Source: Spodoptera frugiperda (Eukaryota > Arthropoda > Insecta > Lepidoptera > Noctuidae). From it: a stretch of 64,000 bases of DNA. Position numbers and translations under genes: made by a program. Each line of letters opens with the position of its first letter. The first letter of the stretch is position 1. The notes beneath the pieces were generated by a model that saw only the letters and a program-made list of their open reading frames with translations, was not told where the DNA came from and made no database searches. This document shows positions 43,780 to 56,121 of this stretch, piece after piece. The DNA is taken from NCBI RefSeq assembly GCF_023101765.2, contig NC_064229.1:5150001-5214000 (forward strand), written 5' to 3'.

Positions 43780-44720
43780 CAAGTGTATTTGTGAATGTGG
43801 AAGTGACTTTTGTGACTTTGTTACAACTTACATGTAAGTTTTAGATAAGTTATACTTAAGTTAAGACCTTAATTTGTTGTTTTAAGTAAATTTTTATGAG
43901 GTTGTTTATTTTTAAGCCGGATTTTACTCTTGAATGTGTTTTGAAATTTCCGTAAATTTTTAATACTTCGTACAGAGTTTTGTTTGTATATTTTTTATTT
44001 TAAAATATACAAGTATTAAACTATTTAATTAAGAGTGACTAATTAATTAATTTATATGTCAAATGAGTGATTAGTAAATACATCGGCAACTTTTAATTTC
44101 ATGACTCAGTTTAATGCTTTGATTTTAGTTGAAATGGATAATCGGATTAAATTATATATTATTTTTAAAGACAATTTAGATCTATTTATAAAAACAGCAT
44201 ATTTAATTCTTCCCTAGTTTTCAGTCTTACAATTGAATAATTGAATCTTAAAAAAAAAACATCCCAACAAATTGAGTTCTGACACAAAGTTCTTTTAAAT
44301 TGACAAACAAACATACTTTTTGTCACCTCGTCACATCTAAGTAAACAATTTTATTTATATACATTTATATACGTTCAAGTATATAAAGAAAACGAACGAA
44401 GATTGAACTTTTTGTCGTTTTTTTCCATCTTCAAAGGTAATGGTGTCATCGAATGGAGTTTCAGGAGGCTGAAAGTGGGTCAATGATCTCCCGTCAGGCT
44501 TTCAGCGCGTAACGTTACTTTTCAGACGTGATATAACTTCTAACTGGTTCTATATTTAATTGAGACCTCTGTACACCCACTTGTAAGCGGTCGAGCGGTC
44601 GAGTGGTGAATTCAATTGTGGTTTTCTTTTTTGCTACTTGATGAAAATACTATCAATTTTAAGGAAAGGTGAATTGAATGGATTTTTTTTACAAATATTT
44701 AACAGTATTCCATTATGTCT
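43780..44720. other. AT-rich intergenic DNA
   Basis: No supported feature. Confidence 0.5.
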
Positions 44721-44724
44721 TTAC

Positions 44725-44897
44725 TAGCTTCTGTCAGCGGCTTCGCCTGCTGTCTTACACATTATAAAAAGTGTCCTGTGTTTATTCCAGACCATAATCT
44801 ACCCCTGTTCCAAATTTCATCCCGATCCTTTCATCTATTTTGACGTGATTGAGTAACAAACAAACACAAAACATTCGCATTTATAATATTAGTAAAA
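44725..44897 (+). repeat. Interspersed repeat of the 35859/36155 type
   Basis: 'actagcttctgtcagcggct', 'aaatttcatcccgatccttt', 'gagtaacaaacaaacacaaa' and 'atttataatattagtaa'. Complete in outline at about 170 bp. Confidence 0.65.
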
Positions 44898-44899
44898 TT

Positions 44900-45215
44900 T
44901 AGTATACCTATAGAGTCGTCTAAGGGACTACATATTTAACAAAGGGCGGTAGTGTTCTCAGGTACACCTAATCCTTTTAAACTGCGATATCCAACCCGTT
45001 TTCCAAGCTTTAAGAGTATGGCAAACCACTTATGAAAGAATTCCAATAGTCCAGCATTGGATTCTCATGGGTTGTTGTTGAAAATTACCTGTGATAAAGC
45101 ACCAAAAATCCTTATTATTCTTCTTACGTTCAGTGTCAAAAAGATCGACAGCGCAGTCACGTTGAAACATTTTCCGCACTTTAATTCTTATCTATTTTTG
45201 GAATATTTAAATTTA
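44900..45215. other. Intergenic DNA
   Basis: No supported feature. Confidence 0.4.
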
Positions 45216-45217
45216 CA

Positions 45218-45378
45218 TCGTCATGCCTTTTATCTCCGAAGGGGTAGGCAGAGGTGCTCATTACGGCATGCAATGCCCATGTACAATGTACACCCACTTT
45301 TCACCTTTTGTGTAATTAGTCATGGGACTTATGGGACATATGGGACACGAGATTATCTCATGGGTAATAGAGGGTGAG
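45218..45378 (-). repeat. SINE-B 3' part, minus strand
   Basis: 'catgccttttatctccgaag', 'gggtaggcagaggtgctcat', 'tacggcatgcaatgccc', 'acacccacttttcacc', and a short tandem stutter of 'atgggactt/atgggacat'. Confidence 0.75.
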
Positions 45379-45379
45379 A

Positions 45380-45830
45380 ATATTTATATTAATATAATAT
45401 AGATACGTATCTACGTTTTAGAGTAGTATGACCTTTTGCATTAACAACCACTGAAGCCGAACAGGTTAATCGAAACTGAATTTTGTATTGGAAAACCCCA
45501 ACTTTAAAGTGATGCTCGGTAATCGAATATTTCGCATTAAATTGAATGTTGGGGCTTTTAAAAAGTAAAAGTGCTTCATGTAATTTTAATGCGGGGCATA
45601 AAAATATACCAATACTAATGGTAGTTGAAGGTTATGAGTCTATTGATATTTTTAATTAATGAGGTAATTTTAAATTACATTACAGGTATTATTTTGTATC
45701 GTTGATAAGTCTGCGTTTCGTCACCAACCCGCTCACTATAACTACTTAGAATATATTATATGTACGTTTCTATGTATGTATTATTTAATTTTATTAAAGA
45801 GTAAGTTTTACATGACTATGACATTGTATT
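45380..45830. other. Intergenic DNA
   Basis: No supported feature. Confidence 0.5.
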
Positions 45831-45833
45831 ATA

Positions 45834-45908
45834 ATCATATCAGCCACAGAACGTCTACTGTTAAACAAAGGCTTTCCCTGATGACTTTCAGATCGGTCGG
45901 TTTGTACT
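45834..45908. repeat. LINE 3'-end fragment
   Basis: 'aatcatatcagccacagaac' and 'gtctactgttaaacaaaggc', as at 23176. Confidence 0.45.
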
Positions 45909-45909
45909 T

Positions 45910-46828
45910 TTGAAGTGTCTATCTTATATTATTACTTGCAATTAATATTAACATAACATACAATTGTATTAAGTGAGTACTGCCTATCACTTCAACAAAA
46001 GTTGAAAAATATATGTATTATAAGGCAAAACTAAATATAAAGGATTATACTATTTTTGTTAGTTGGTTTCTTGCATGAGCAAACAGGGTTTCGTGGAAAT
46101 TGTAAGCGGTTCTTTAACATTGTTAAAAATCTTATTTCATCCATGTCATGAATGCAAAATATCTTTTCAAATGCATTTACGGATTAAGATTTTATTTGCG
46201 AATATGAATTTATGATTTATTTATACTTTAGTGATTTTGTGTTTTCAAGCGAAATAACTCGCGTTTGGTATTTGATTTCCACATAATGGTTTTATTTTTC
46301 AAAAAGTCAGCCTTCAGCTTATTATTAATTACCTGTAATTAACCTTATCAATTATGAGAATAACACAGATTCTGCATCTTCTCCTAGATTCTCCTTTTCC
46401 ATTTAATTCGTCCACGTTTCTTTAGCATAGTTCTGAAAAGTCCAAGAAGTTAGTATACTTGTAACAGTTAATAGATTTCAAATTAGTATTTTGACACAAG
46501 CTACAAAATTATTCTATTTTGATAATTAGGAAATAGATAAACCAATAGATATGTTCACAGACTATGTAGACTGTCTGATAAGTGTTTCTCTGCAAAAACC
46601 TTCAAGGAATAGCAGACAATATTTATCACAATTTGTCCTATTAAAGTTTAGCTTCTGCCCATTAAACAGCAAAGCCAGCACTAAGTAGTGGATGCTCGTC
46701 CCGCAGCTAATTGCAACTGCAGATGCACTTAATTGCCAATTACCAGCGGCCATCCTGTCTTTGAGAAAACCTAATTTACTCTACGAAGTATTTTCTTTAA
46801 AGTTAACTCTAGGATTAGCTTCGAGGCG
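45910..46828. other. AT-rich intergenic DNA
   Basis: No supported feature. Confidence 0.5.
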
Positions 46829-46832
46829 CTTA

Positions 46833-46965
46833 ATACGGACTACCTAGCGGGTTTACCGGGGTTCCGGCTCGATAAGCAGGAGTAGAAACGGGGTGATTTT
46901 TAGACAGTAAGAGTCTGACACTCCCTCTCGTCTCGCCCAGGACGGATTTGAATTTTCCCCTAATA
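46833..46965 (+). repeat. Retro-C copy, 5' slightly shortened
   Basis: 'cggactacctagcgggttta', 'cgataagcaggagtagaaac', 'agagtctgacactccctctc'. Confidence 0.75.
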
Positions 46966-47109
46966 AAACGGCTTTAACTGATTTCAGTTTACGATATATT
47001 TATAAGTCTTCAATCCGAAATCTTCACTTATTATGCCAAGACTGGAAATGTCTCCTGTGTATGGTAAAAAGATCTCAAATTACTCTGTCACAAATATCTC
47101 AATACACTT

Positions 47110-47210
47110 GGAACGCCTCTGGTATTGCCATCCGGGTGGCCATGGATGACGCTGATTGTTTACCATCAGGTAAACCGGCAGCTCGCTAGCTGCCTTGTAC
47201 TGTAAAAATA
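47110..47210 (-). repeat. Rep-R 5' fragment, minus strand
   Basis: 'gattgtttaccatcaggtaa' and 'accggcagctcg' in the reverse of the family start. Confidence 0.45.
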
Positions 47211-47214
47211 TCAC

Positions 47215-47650
47215 ACTTATTGCACGAAAAAATAACCTCTCTTCTACACATAAAGCCTACCCCAATAGGGAAAAACGAGGCGAGACTGTGTCTGACTTTT
47301 AAAAGCATTGGAAGTTTCTCCAGCAAGAATAGAAGTTAAAAAACTTAAGTCAAGGTTCAAGTTATAAATAAAGTTAGTCTCCGTGACGTGGTCTGCTTCG
47401 TTAGCTGACTAGTGTTTGTTATTACAGGAGATAGTGATCAGTTGTATATAAGGTGGGATGAGCTTGTATTATTATATTGCAATTTTGGTATTTTTTTGCT
47501 ACACACACCAAATGTTGGCGTTCATTTTTATTTGTTTTTCTTTTGTTTTCATAATCATGATCGCATATCATTATCGATTTATATCCGTCTATTACTGTAT
47601 ATAAGAGTTTTTAATAGTATGCCATTGTGTTTAATTTTCAGTATGACTTT
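47215..47650. other. Intergenic DNA
   Basis: No supported feature. Confidence 0.5.
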
Positions 47651-47653
47651 TTG

Positions 47654-47808
47654 TTGAGGGTGAGAATATCATCCAATGTTTTCGTCTACCTTAGGTGAGG
47701 CGAGAGGAATGGTCACACTCTCACTGACCAAAAACTAACGCGTCCCTTCTCCTGCTTTTCGAGCCGGAGCCCCGGTAACCCGCTAGGCAGTTTGCAGCTC
47801 CGGATCTC
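47654..47808 (-). repeat. Retro-C copy, minus strand
   Basis: 'gtgagaatatcatccaatgt', 'tttcgagccggagccccggt', 'cgctaggcagtttgcagctc'. Confidence 0.75.
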
Positions 47809-47809
47809 T

Positions 47810-48838
47810 TACGAATTAGGTTATAACTATTACTCCATGAGTTTGATAGGAGAGTTACAAAGGAAGAGTAAGGTCCGTTGGAACCTTAAACCTTTTTGCT
47901 CAATTTGGCAATCAATTTTAAACATCAAAGACCATGTTCAGCTTTAGACCTTCTTCTCAAATAAGTACATACTAGAGCAGCAAAACGTATTTCTTCAAGA
48001 AAGGGATTTTCGTAAAGAGTACTCGAGGGATCTTGAATTGAATTTTACGATCGCAATTACAAAGAGAGTGTTATTAGAATTTATAGAATCTTTATTTCAC
48101 ACTGGGGTGCCGCTAGTGCTTGAAGGATGTAGAAGCTGTATATTATGGTAATTTTTGTATGTAAGGATAAATCTGAATATTTAAGTTTTTATGTTGGTCT
48201 ACTGGGCTGGGGTTTCGGGTAGTCAGAAGTTTTGTGAGAACAAACAGATTGAAATGACCCTCATGATATGCCAAAACTAGGTGGTGTTTGTGTTTACAGT
48301 CAATAAGTTTAGCAGAAAACGAAGAACGCCTAAACAAAGTAAAGGGTGATTTTTGAGGGAATATCGAAAACTATGGACTACCAATCTTCCTCTTGAACTA
48401 GTAAAAAGAAGGTCAAAACACGGTAGTAGAAGATTTTGAAATTGTAAAAATGATTACAATAAAACTTTCCTATATTCATGACAACATAGCCACATAAAAA
48501 TGTATATGTTAAGAGTGTTTTTTTTTAGAGAACAACACAGAACCTACATGTTACATGTTAGGTTATGTTATGTTACTCTTATATAATAGTTACATAAGGA
48601 AACTGTCAATTGGTAGGCGTGTCACGTGTAATTAATATAAAAGTTTCGGTTGCGTGCTACGACTACATCGCATGTTAGAAATATTACTTCCAAGACTGTT
48701 TCAAGGTCACTTCAGTTTTCTTCGGAAAACATTTTGTTTCTTGCGTGAAATTGTGTTATAATGTGTTAGTCATATGCTGCATGAGTAATCGCGCGGTTTA
48801 AGAACTAAGTTGAATTTAAATCAGTGGTTTTTGTGAGT
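47810..48838. other. Intergenic DNA
   Basis: No supported gene. One 'gtgtcacgtgtaat' site near 48620 resembles the CACGTG sites at 28460-29235. Confidence 0.5.
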
Positions 48839-48842
48839 CACA

Positions 48843-49165
48843 TCACATCATCAGCCTATAAGTGGCCACTGGTGACTTAACACCTCTTGCCGCACGGAGA
48901 AGGTTTAAGTATTAATCACCACGCTTGCTCAATGCGGGTTGGTAATTTCAGACTTATAATTAGAAATTATAAGCCCAGGTGTCCTCACGATGTTTTCCTT
49001 CACCGTTTCAGTGGTGTCTAAATAATCTTAGAAAGTACATATAACTTGGAAAAACTCACATTGGTACTTGCTGTTGGTAGGTTTCAAAATAACCAAACTA
49101 CCTCATGCCAACCACCATGCATGAGAAACGGGCGACTTAAACCTCCCAGTCACCACGACATCGTG
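48843..49165 (-). repeat. SINE-E copy, longest, minus strand
   Basis: 'catcagcctataagtggcca' (LINE-like 3' tail in reverse), 'tgcggggttgg'-type text, 'tcctcacgatgttttccttc', 'cacattggtacttgctgttg' and 'gtcaccacgac' at the head. Confidence 0.7.
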
Positions 49166-49169
49166 TAAA

Positions 49170-49600
49170 TACACAAATTAATTTAGGTTATTATTATTAA
49201 CTGGAATTTCATCAAAACAAAATTTATAAATAGAGCAACATCATTAAAGATTAGAAAAAATCTCAAATATTTCCTCTTTCAAAACAACCTTTTGTAAGTA
49301 GGAAAAAAATTGATTAAAGTATTTTTCCAAACAATTTGTTTTTTTTGGCCATTAATAAGGTAATAATTTCCTTTCAAATTTCTTCCGCTTCATTATGGAA
49401 AATAGAATAAATCGTTCACGTAAACATTACGTCACTGGAAGTTAATTAAATTAGCCTTAGGTTAAACTTTTATGGCGATGGTTTAAGAGTCTCTAATTCC
49501 TTTTAACTTTCTTACTTAATAAATCATTAAATTAAAGCGTCGTGGGTGTGAAATGATTTGATGGAGGCTTCTGGTAAATAATCTTTGAGAATTTTAGTAT
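49170..49600. other. AT-rich intergenic DNA
   Basis: No supported feature. Confidence 0.5.
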
Positions 49601-49611
49601 ATCGTGATATT

Positions 49612-49970
49612 ACGGAAGACGAAGCGTGGGCAGACCTCCCGCTAGGTGGACCGACGACATCGCTAGAGTCGCGGAGAGCTAGTGAATGCAGATGGCTTTT
49701 TTTTTGTTTTTTTTCTGAGGGGGAAAAATCATCCAATGACTTCTCCCACCTTGGGCGAAGCGAGAGGAGTGTCAGACTCTTACTGACTAAAAACCATCCC
49801 GTTCCTTCTTCTGCTTTTCGAGCCGGAGCCCCGGTAAACCCGCTAGGTAGTCCGCAGCTCCGGATGGATGCAGATGGCTAGCTGTCGTTTGATGTGGAGG
49901 ACTAAGGGGGAGATCTTTGTCCAGCAGTGGATGTTTTTCAGCTGTTGTTGTTGATGATGATGATGATATC
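49612..49970 (+). pseudogene. Non-LTR retrotransposon C-terminal relic interrupted by a Retro-C insertion
   Basis: The frame at 49620-49679 reads RSVGRPPARWTDDIARVAES before a stop, a hallmark of LINE ORF2 C-termini. After the insertion (49698-49867) it resumes with 'gatgtggaggac', 'tttgtccagcagtggatg' and a (GAT)n-like 3' tail at 49953-49968. The host sequence 'atgcagatggct' is duplicated on both sides of the insert. Confidence 0.8.
49698..49867 (-). mobile_element. Retro-C insertion with readable 12 bp target-site duplication
   Basis: 'atgcagatggct' stands at 49686-49697 and 49868-49879. The insert begins with a T-rich tract (poly-A tail on the minus strand) and ends at 'cagctccggatgg', the 5' end of the family. 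A tail plus a duplication of this length indicates LINE-driven retroposition. Confidence 0.85.
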
Positions 49971-49974
49971 GTGA

Positions 49975-50830
49975 TAACGTCACTATCGTCGTGTCGTCGT
50001 GGAAATGAAGAGGTATGCGGTATGCGCAGCATTCTTCACTTGATGAAAGGTGACGAAATTGAAAATCAGTCTCATTTCCAATTGTAGGAGCCTTTCTTTT
50101 CGCATGTTCATACCTAATAGCCTTAAAATATAGCCATAATATCTTTAGACCATTAAAACATGCAGATTTTTACAAAACATCAAAAATGTATGTTAACAAT
50201 GCGATTACGTACCACGTGACCCGTTCTCATTAACTCATTGTCCTCAAATTTAATGATCTCGTTCGTTAAAACAAAAGTTTTTCATTCGTTCACTCATTAC
50301 TTGTTGGCGCTTGTTATCGTTCAGTTGAGACCGGTCTGGTTAGAAACTCGTTAGCACACGTTTAATTAGTATCAGATTAATTGTTTTTTGTTGGTTTGTT
50401 TGTTTTTGTTTTACGATTTTAATTCACTTGACATTGGTCTTTTCTAGATTTTGTACTTTACTTGCAAAGAAAGCAACGTTGCTGTTTTTTGTTGTTTTAA
50501 TGGTGTAACTAATTATGCAGTTTAAATGTGTTATGCTGCTTAGAGCCAATTACACCAATGTCAGATAGGTAAAGGTAAGTCTTATTCTAAGTAATGTTGG
50601 TTTTCTTTCTTGGATAGCCAAATTTATTATTTATCCTATGAATAAGACAGCACACGGTAGATTTAGAAGGACCGTTGTTCTCTCTCTGATAAAGTTAAAA
50701 AAAGTAAAGAAAAGGTTATAGAAATGTATTAGGATAAAGTTTAATTCGCAGTTTAGTTGAAACTGAATAAGGTTCTGCTCGTACTCAAACTCAAACAACT
50801 CGTTTGACTCGTATACAAAACAGTACCTTT
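49975..50830. other. Intergenic DNA
   Basis: No supported feature. Confidence 0.5.
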
Positions 50831-50835
50831 AGTAC

Positions 50836-50942
50836 GAGTTGGGCGCTCTAATTGACCGGCTCAAATAAACCAACCAATCAGAGCGCCTAACGCGCTCTCG
50901 TTTCGATTACTTTAAACATAAAGCAAACGCATACTAAGTACA
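50836..50942. repeat. Rep-F copy, most complete
   Basis: 'tagtacgagttgggcgctct' at the left and 'aagcaaacgcatacta' at the right, with 'ccaaccaatcagagcgccta' and 'cgcgctctcgtttcgattac' inside. It is partly self-complementary. Confidence 0.65.
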
Positions 50943-50944
50943 GA

Positions 50945-51830
50945 CCACCACAGTTAACAAGCAACTTAAAATAAGACATGAAAATGCCAGTTTTTCAAAC
51001 TAATGTTAATTATTCAGTAAATATTCGCATAACACATTCTAACTTATATCATACATAGTTCATATCATTAAATAGTTCTCTAGAATAAACTCATATCCAA
51101 GCTTCGCTTTGAATAAACGTTAAAGACAAACATGTAGGAATAACTTTCTAACTACATATTTATCATGAAACTGACCGAGTTTTCAAAGCAAAGAAATAGT
51201 TTTACTTTAAACTTCACATGTTTTTAGAGATTTCTCGCATGATTTAATAGCGAAAATATCTCTGACCGGATAGTGTGACGAATATTAGGGTAGATGACTA
51301 AGTAATTTTTATTTTATTGTCCGTCTTGTAGATTATTTTAAAACATTAGACACGTATTTTTTATTTTCTTACAGAAACAAATACTTTAGAAGATATATTG
51401 ATTTGAAATATCGCGTAACGTCACTTCTAGTTACGTTTTATACGTAGAAATGACGTATTTGCTCCCTCTTTTATCCGTGAAGTGGAAAATAATATGAATG
51501 GTGTTAAGTATAGAATATATATTAAATTGTGTAATGTACATATATGTACTTTCAAACCATCATTAAAATGAGCATGGTGCTTGCACAATTTTCTGGTCGA
51601 TTACTACATTTTTCGATGGAACATCTGTCGTCGAGTGAAAATAAAACACATCATATATACCATGTTTGTTGTATTTTGGTATTTAGAATTATTGAATTGT
51701 AAGTCCCATTTCTTTATTTGAAGACTTTATGCAAGATATTTGAGTATTTGCATACCTAACTGTTAGATACCAGTAACTGATAATTATGAAAATAGAAAAG
51801 TCCAATCAGAAAATCCATCCAATCCAATAA
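50945..51830. other. AT-rich intergenic DNA
   Basis: No supported feature. Confidence 0.5.
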
Positions 51831-51837
51831 CATAATA

Positions 51838-51960
51838 TATCCCGCCTTGGGCGAGGCGGGAGAGAGTTTCAGACTCTTACTGGCTAAAAACCACTCCGTT
51901 CCTACTTCTGCTTTTCCACCCGTAGCCCCGGTAACCTGCTAGGCAGCCTGCAGCTCTGAA
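51838..51960 (-). repeat. Retro-C copy, minus strand, tail missing
   Basis: 'tcccgccttgggcgaggcgg', 'cagactcttactggctaaaa', 'gctaggcagcctgcagctc'. Confidence 0.75.
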
Positions 51961-51964
51961 AAAC

Positions 51965-52790
51965 ACGTCTACACAACGGTCAGTTGATTTTGTATCTATT
52001 TTTTACAACTAAAAATACCTTCAAAATAAATTTCTTTATGCAAATTGTTACAATCAAAAGCTCGAAATGAGCCAGTTACGACAAAATTGTTCATTAAACG
52101 GTTGACTACCTTCCAGCTAAATTATTGGCCCACTGGGAAACACGAATTTTGATTGTATAACATGAAAATGTACAAAGTATAGAAAATTATACTGGCGTTG
52201 TAACTGTTGGACTATAGTTCTTTCTGTTATGGTGTTACCTCACCCATCGAGCAATCGATGCGATCGATCGATGTTAGAATAGATTACCTAGTCGTTCGAT
52301 AGTTGCTACCACACCAATCGGTCGATAGCCGATAGATTTCATCGATCGATGGTATATGGTACACTCACACGTATACAAGGTAGTCATAACAAAAGTAAAC
52401 AAAACACTAGTTAGATAATAATATAATCTAAAGTTATAACTACATCGGAAAGTTTATACTATACATTCTATGTTTCTCATCACTGCACTACCAACTTTTG
52501 ATTATGAAATGGACGCATTCAATATTGTCTTCAGCACAGCTCATAAAGTAATTATAGTTTTACAAACATACTTTACAGAAATAGTCGGTTTAAATTATAG
52601 TTTAAATTACTTCGACGCGTGCCAGAACTCATGGCCAAAGTGAAAATAACTAAATTTATATTTAGGTTTTACATTAATTGAACTATAATATAACGACTGT
52701 TGTTTTGGTCGAGAGGCTCGCTGTGCTGTGCATAATGGTGTCAAAAGATTTTAGTATCGAGTCTGGACTCCATACACAACTTCAATTTAT
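51965..52790. other. Intergenic DNA with a CGATCGAT-rich patch
   Basis: 52245-52355 has many CGAT tetranucleotides ('gcgatcgatcgatg', 'catcgatcgatgg', 'ccaatcggtcgatagccgat'). No gene supported. Confidence 0.5.
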
Positions 52791-52792
52791 GG

Positions 52793-52950
52793 TATACGCA
52801 GGTAAACGAGCAGACGGATCACCTGATGGTAAGTAATCGCCCCCGCCTATGAATACCCGAAATACCAGAGGCGTTACAAGTGCGTTGTAGGCCTTTTGGG
52901 CTTTCGGGGATTGAGAAGATTGGGTAGGGCGGTAATTGAGCCTCCGGTAA
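52793..52950 (+). repeat. Rep-R copy, partial
   Basis: 'aggtaaacgagcagacggat', 'cacctgatggtaagtaatcg', 'ttacaagtgcgttgtaggcc' and 'taattgagcctccggtaac'. Confidence 0.75.
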
Positions 52951-52954
52951 CTGG

Positions 52955-53325
52955 TGATAAGAGGTTGTTACATTGTAAATACATTCTGTATGTACACTTC
53001 TGTTTACCCCATCTGGAATTAAAAAGCATATTGTTATATTTTTTTATCTTTCGATGTGTAAACATAGATTAAATTACTCAACTTTTCAACCGCATACGAA
53101 TCACTTAAGATCCGAGAACTTTTAAAACGCTGAACAAGAGCCTCAACTAAGTTTAACCCTCGCTTATCCTTTTAGAAGATGTCGCAAATTCTTCAAATTG
53201 TTTAGTATCCTAGCTCAATTTAGTGCTTAGACCTTAAACGAAGAATTTTAGACTTTAAAACTGGAATTTAATTTGAGGACAAGAACTTCATTTAATATGG
53301 TAGTGTTGCTAGTATTCTATATAGG
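52955..53325. other. Intergenic DNA
   Basis: No supported feature. Confidence 0.5.
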
Positions 53326-53329
53326 TATG

Positions 53330-53512
53330 TTTCCTTTTTCGGTTTTTCGAAAATTTCTCAGTGGTAGTACGGAGCCTGGAATCGTGCCCAGTATATGGCA
53401 ATAGGTTCACCTCCTATTACATAGGACTTGTAGTGTACAATGTATAGTGGCATTACGTACCGTAATGTGCACCTCTGCCTACCCCTTCGGGGATTAAAGG
53501 CGTGACGTTGAC
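53330..53512 (+). repeat. SINE-B copy without tRNA head
   Basis: 'cgaaaatttctcagtggtag', 'ggagcctggaatcgtgccca', 'ggcattacgtaccgtaatgt', 'cttcggggattaaaggcgtg'. Confidence 0.75.
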
Positions 53513-53797
53513 GAAGAATGTTTCCTGATGTGTTATTTATTATTTATTATCAAGACTTTTTTCCATCATATATTATTCTGATTGTAGCTCATTAGTAAAT
53601 AATATAGACGTAAGAAAATAAAACTGTTTCGTGTATAATGCCCATTTGGAAACTTATGAAATGTGTGGGTGTATGGTAAAGGTCAAAAAGTTTGAACATC
53701 TACTGTCTATTATCTATGCTTATTGACAGACCAAGGTTTCCGTTGTCTCTGGAACGCCCAGTAAATATAGCTATTAGGAATAATTAATGAATTAGAT

Positions 53798-53925
53798 GCT
53801 TCGTTGGTCGAGTGGTCGCAATGGCCACTCGACAAGACGTCTCAGGTTTCACCACATTGGTTTTAGTCAGTAAGTGCCCAAGATTCTGACACTCCATCCC
53901 GCATCATTCAGGGCTTTAGGTAAGA
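53798..53925 (+). repeat. SINE-B head fused to a Retro-C fragment
   Basis: 'cttcgttggtcgagtggtcg' is a SINE-B head. After 'gtctcaggttt' it passes to 'ggttttagtcagtaag' and 'ctgacactccatcccgc' of Retro-C. Confidence 0.5.
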
Positions 53926-53929
53926 AAAT

Positions 53930-54905
53930 AAAGGTTGACAGAGACAGTCGCTAGTAGCAATTTATACTAAATTATATAGTTTTTAATTTAGCCACATCTT
54001 CTGTCATTGATAGATTCAGTAGCCAGGTGAATCTTTAAAAATAACCACAATAATTTAAAGGCGTCATTATCTTCAACCAAAAGTTAACTATTATGCTGAC
54101 TGAAACACAAAATGTGGTTCCAATAAATTAAACTGTGACACTGCTCTCAACCAATCCAATCTAAAATAAGGATGATAATAAGGTACCACGATGTTTAATA
54201 ATGCGGGAGAATAATGTTTTGTTAAATAGAAGTTAAAGTTTTTTGAAGAAACACTGTCAACTAATATTTGTTGTCTCTGTCCTGAATCTTTATAATCTCA
54301 CCTGCATAGTAAATAGCTGTTCAGGCTGTACATAACATTTCCAAGATGTCATAACCTAGTTACCTTATATCTGTCACTCTGCCTTTCCCATGAGGGTGTA
54401 TGGTGTATTAGGTATTCAGAACAACATCGACGTGTTCCCCGAGGACTTGTGATGTGTGTTATACATTCAAGGTCGTTGAACTTTGCGGACTGACTACCTG
54501 AATACTAAAGATGGAGTATCGCTGTGCATATTAATCAATTAGGTATCTTTAGCTATGTTTTGGTTACCTATATTATGTGTAATATGAATTTGAGAGTACG
54601 GAGATATAATACGACCTTCAAACTGTAAAGAAAAGAGCGTATTCCCTTTTAAAAGGCAGCATACCTCTGTTGTTGCGAAATCATATTACATACAAAAATA
54701 TAAGACATTACATGATATTATTGTCAGAAGAAAATATCGTGAGGTAATCTGGACTTATAATATCTAAATATAAGTTTGAAATCATCTGAAGCAGGTCTGC
54801 TTATAATGATGATAGTGTCTCTGTGTGAAAAGAAGCCTTTGATTAGTAGTGGCTACTTACGATAATGAAAAGTGGTCTATCTTATTTAAGAACTTATTTT
54901 TTGTC
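53930..54905. other. AT-rich intergenic DNA
   Basis: A SINE-E fragment may lie near 54725-54790 ('aaaatatcgtgaggtaatct'). No gene supported. Confidence 0.5.
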
Positions 54906-54915
54906 ACCCACACAT

Positions 54916-55659
54916 CGACACCAGCAATTTATACTACGCTAACTCGAAATTTGGAAAAAACGTTTTTTTATGCCAAGTTGCTTAAAATGTGTGTTTACAT
55001 ACGTCATAAAAAAATTGAGAAGAAATATGCAAAAATAAGAAAGTTACAAATCTTATAAAACGCTAAGTAAAGGTACTTTTTGAAATCACTCGATTTATAT
55101 TACGCCAACTATTATTAGCGGAGTGTGCGCGGGGATCACTTTGGTCAAAGTCCGTGCAACACTGCACTAACTCATAGTTAGCGTAGTTTAGTGCGTTCGT
55201 GTGTATACCTGTTCGTTTGTAAAATGAACTACTTAGCGACTTTTACATAGTAAATACTTATGTGTTAACGTATTAATTAGTTTATTAATGGTACGTTGAC
55301 TATTCTTTTTGTAAGTAAGTACATATTCTTTATAAAAATATTGAAATATGCATCAGATGATTGATCATACACTACGACCTCCCGTACTACACTACGCTAG
55401 CATTAGTTAGACGTGTATAAGATGTAACATTTTTTTGATGAATTACGTTTATATACGGCTAACTTGCGCTAAATCAAAAAATAGAAAGAATTAAGGAAAT
55501 ATAAATATGAGATATTACAATGAATAAATTAAATATTAAGCATACCAAATTTCAAAAAAGTATCTTAATTAATGTAAAAGTTATCACGTTTTTCCCTTTA
55601 AACGCCTCTACTGTAAAGTACGCTTTTTTGAGTTAGCGTAGTATAAATTGCTGGTGTCG
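54916..55659 (+). mobile_element. 744 bp DNA element, copy A, with 4 bp TSD
   Basis: Terminal inverted repeats start cgacaccagcaatttatact and continue 'acgctaactc', about 30 bp, matched at the right end. TSD ACAT at 54912-54915 and 55660-55663. Internal subterminal motifs 'gttagcgtagt' recur near 55177 and, with variation, near 55395. No transposase frame. Superfamily unassigned. Confidence 0.88.
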
Positions 55660-55663
55660 ACAT

Positions 55664-56118
55664 ATTGTTTTTGTAAATTGTACACATTTTGTACATTAAT
55701 TTGTTGTGTGGGTGACATGATCGAGTAATTTCTTTTTCGATTTTTCTACGCCAAACAAGTCATCCATTACTTTTATTCAACACCTACACAACAAGCAAAC
55801 AGAACAGATGTTTAAAGGAAATTATATTTACAAATAGCTCCTTATTACTCCATAGGGGATAAAATCTCAGATGAATGATACTTACCGATTATTTACACCG
55901 CCTTCATTGTATCGTTAAGACTCATCGATTTATTTCTTAGGGTAAGAACTCACAACGATTTTTCTTCAAGCGGTTTTAGGTTTTAGCCTCGCAATATTAA
56001 TAAATGTCGCTTCGAAAATATTGGTTGTATTTTATTAACATAATTTATACTCGCCTATAGAAGGTTGACAAGTTTGTAATCAACGCAACCATAATATGTA
56101 CTGTAGTAATTTTATCTA
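55664..56118. other. Intergenic DNA
   Basis: No supported feature. Confidence 0.5.
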
Positions 56119-56121
56119 AGA

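Noticed and set aside
45057..45377. 106-codon frame on the plus strand
   Set aside because: Its second half is the reverse of SINE-B, and its TYGTYG stretch comes from a short tandem stutter in that SINE.
49585..49881. 98-codon frame on the plus strand
   Set aside because: It joins a LINE relic to the inserted Retro-C unit; the reading is not that of any real protein beyond the 20-residue LINE block.
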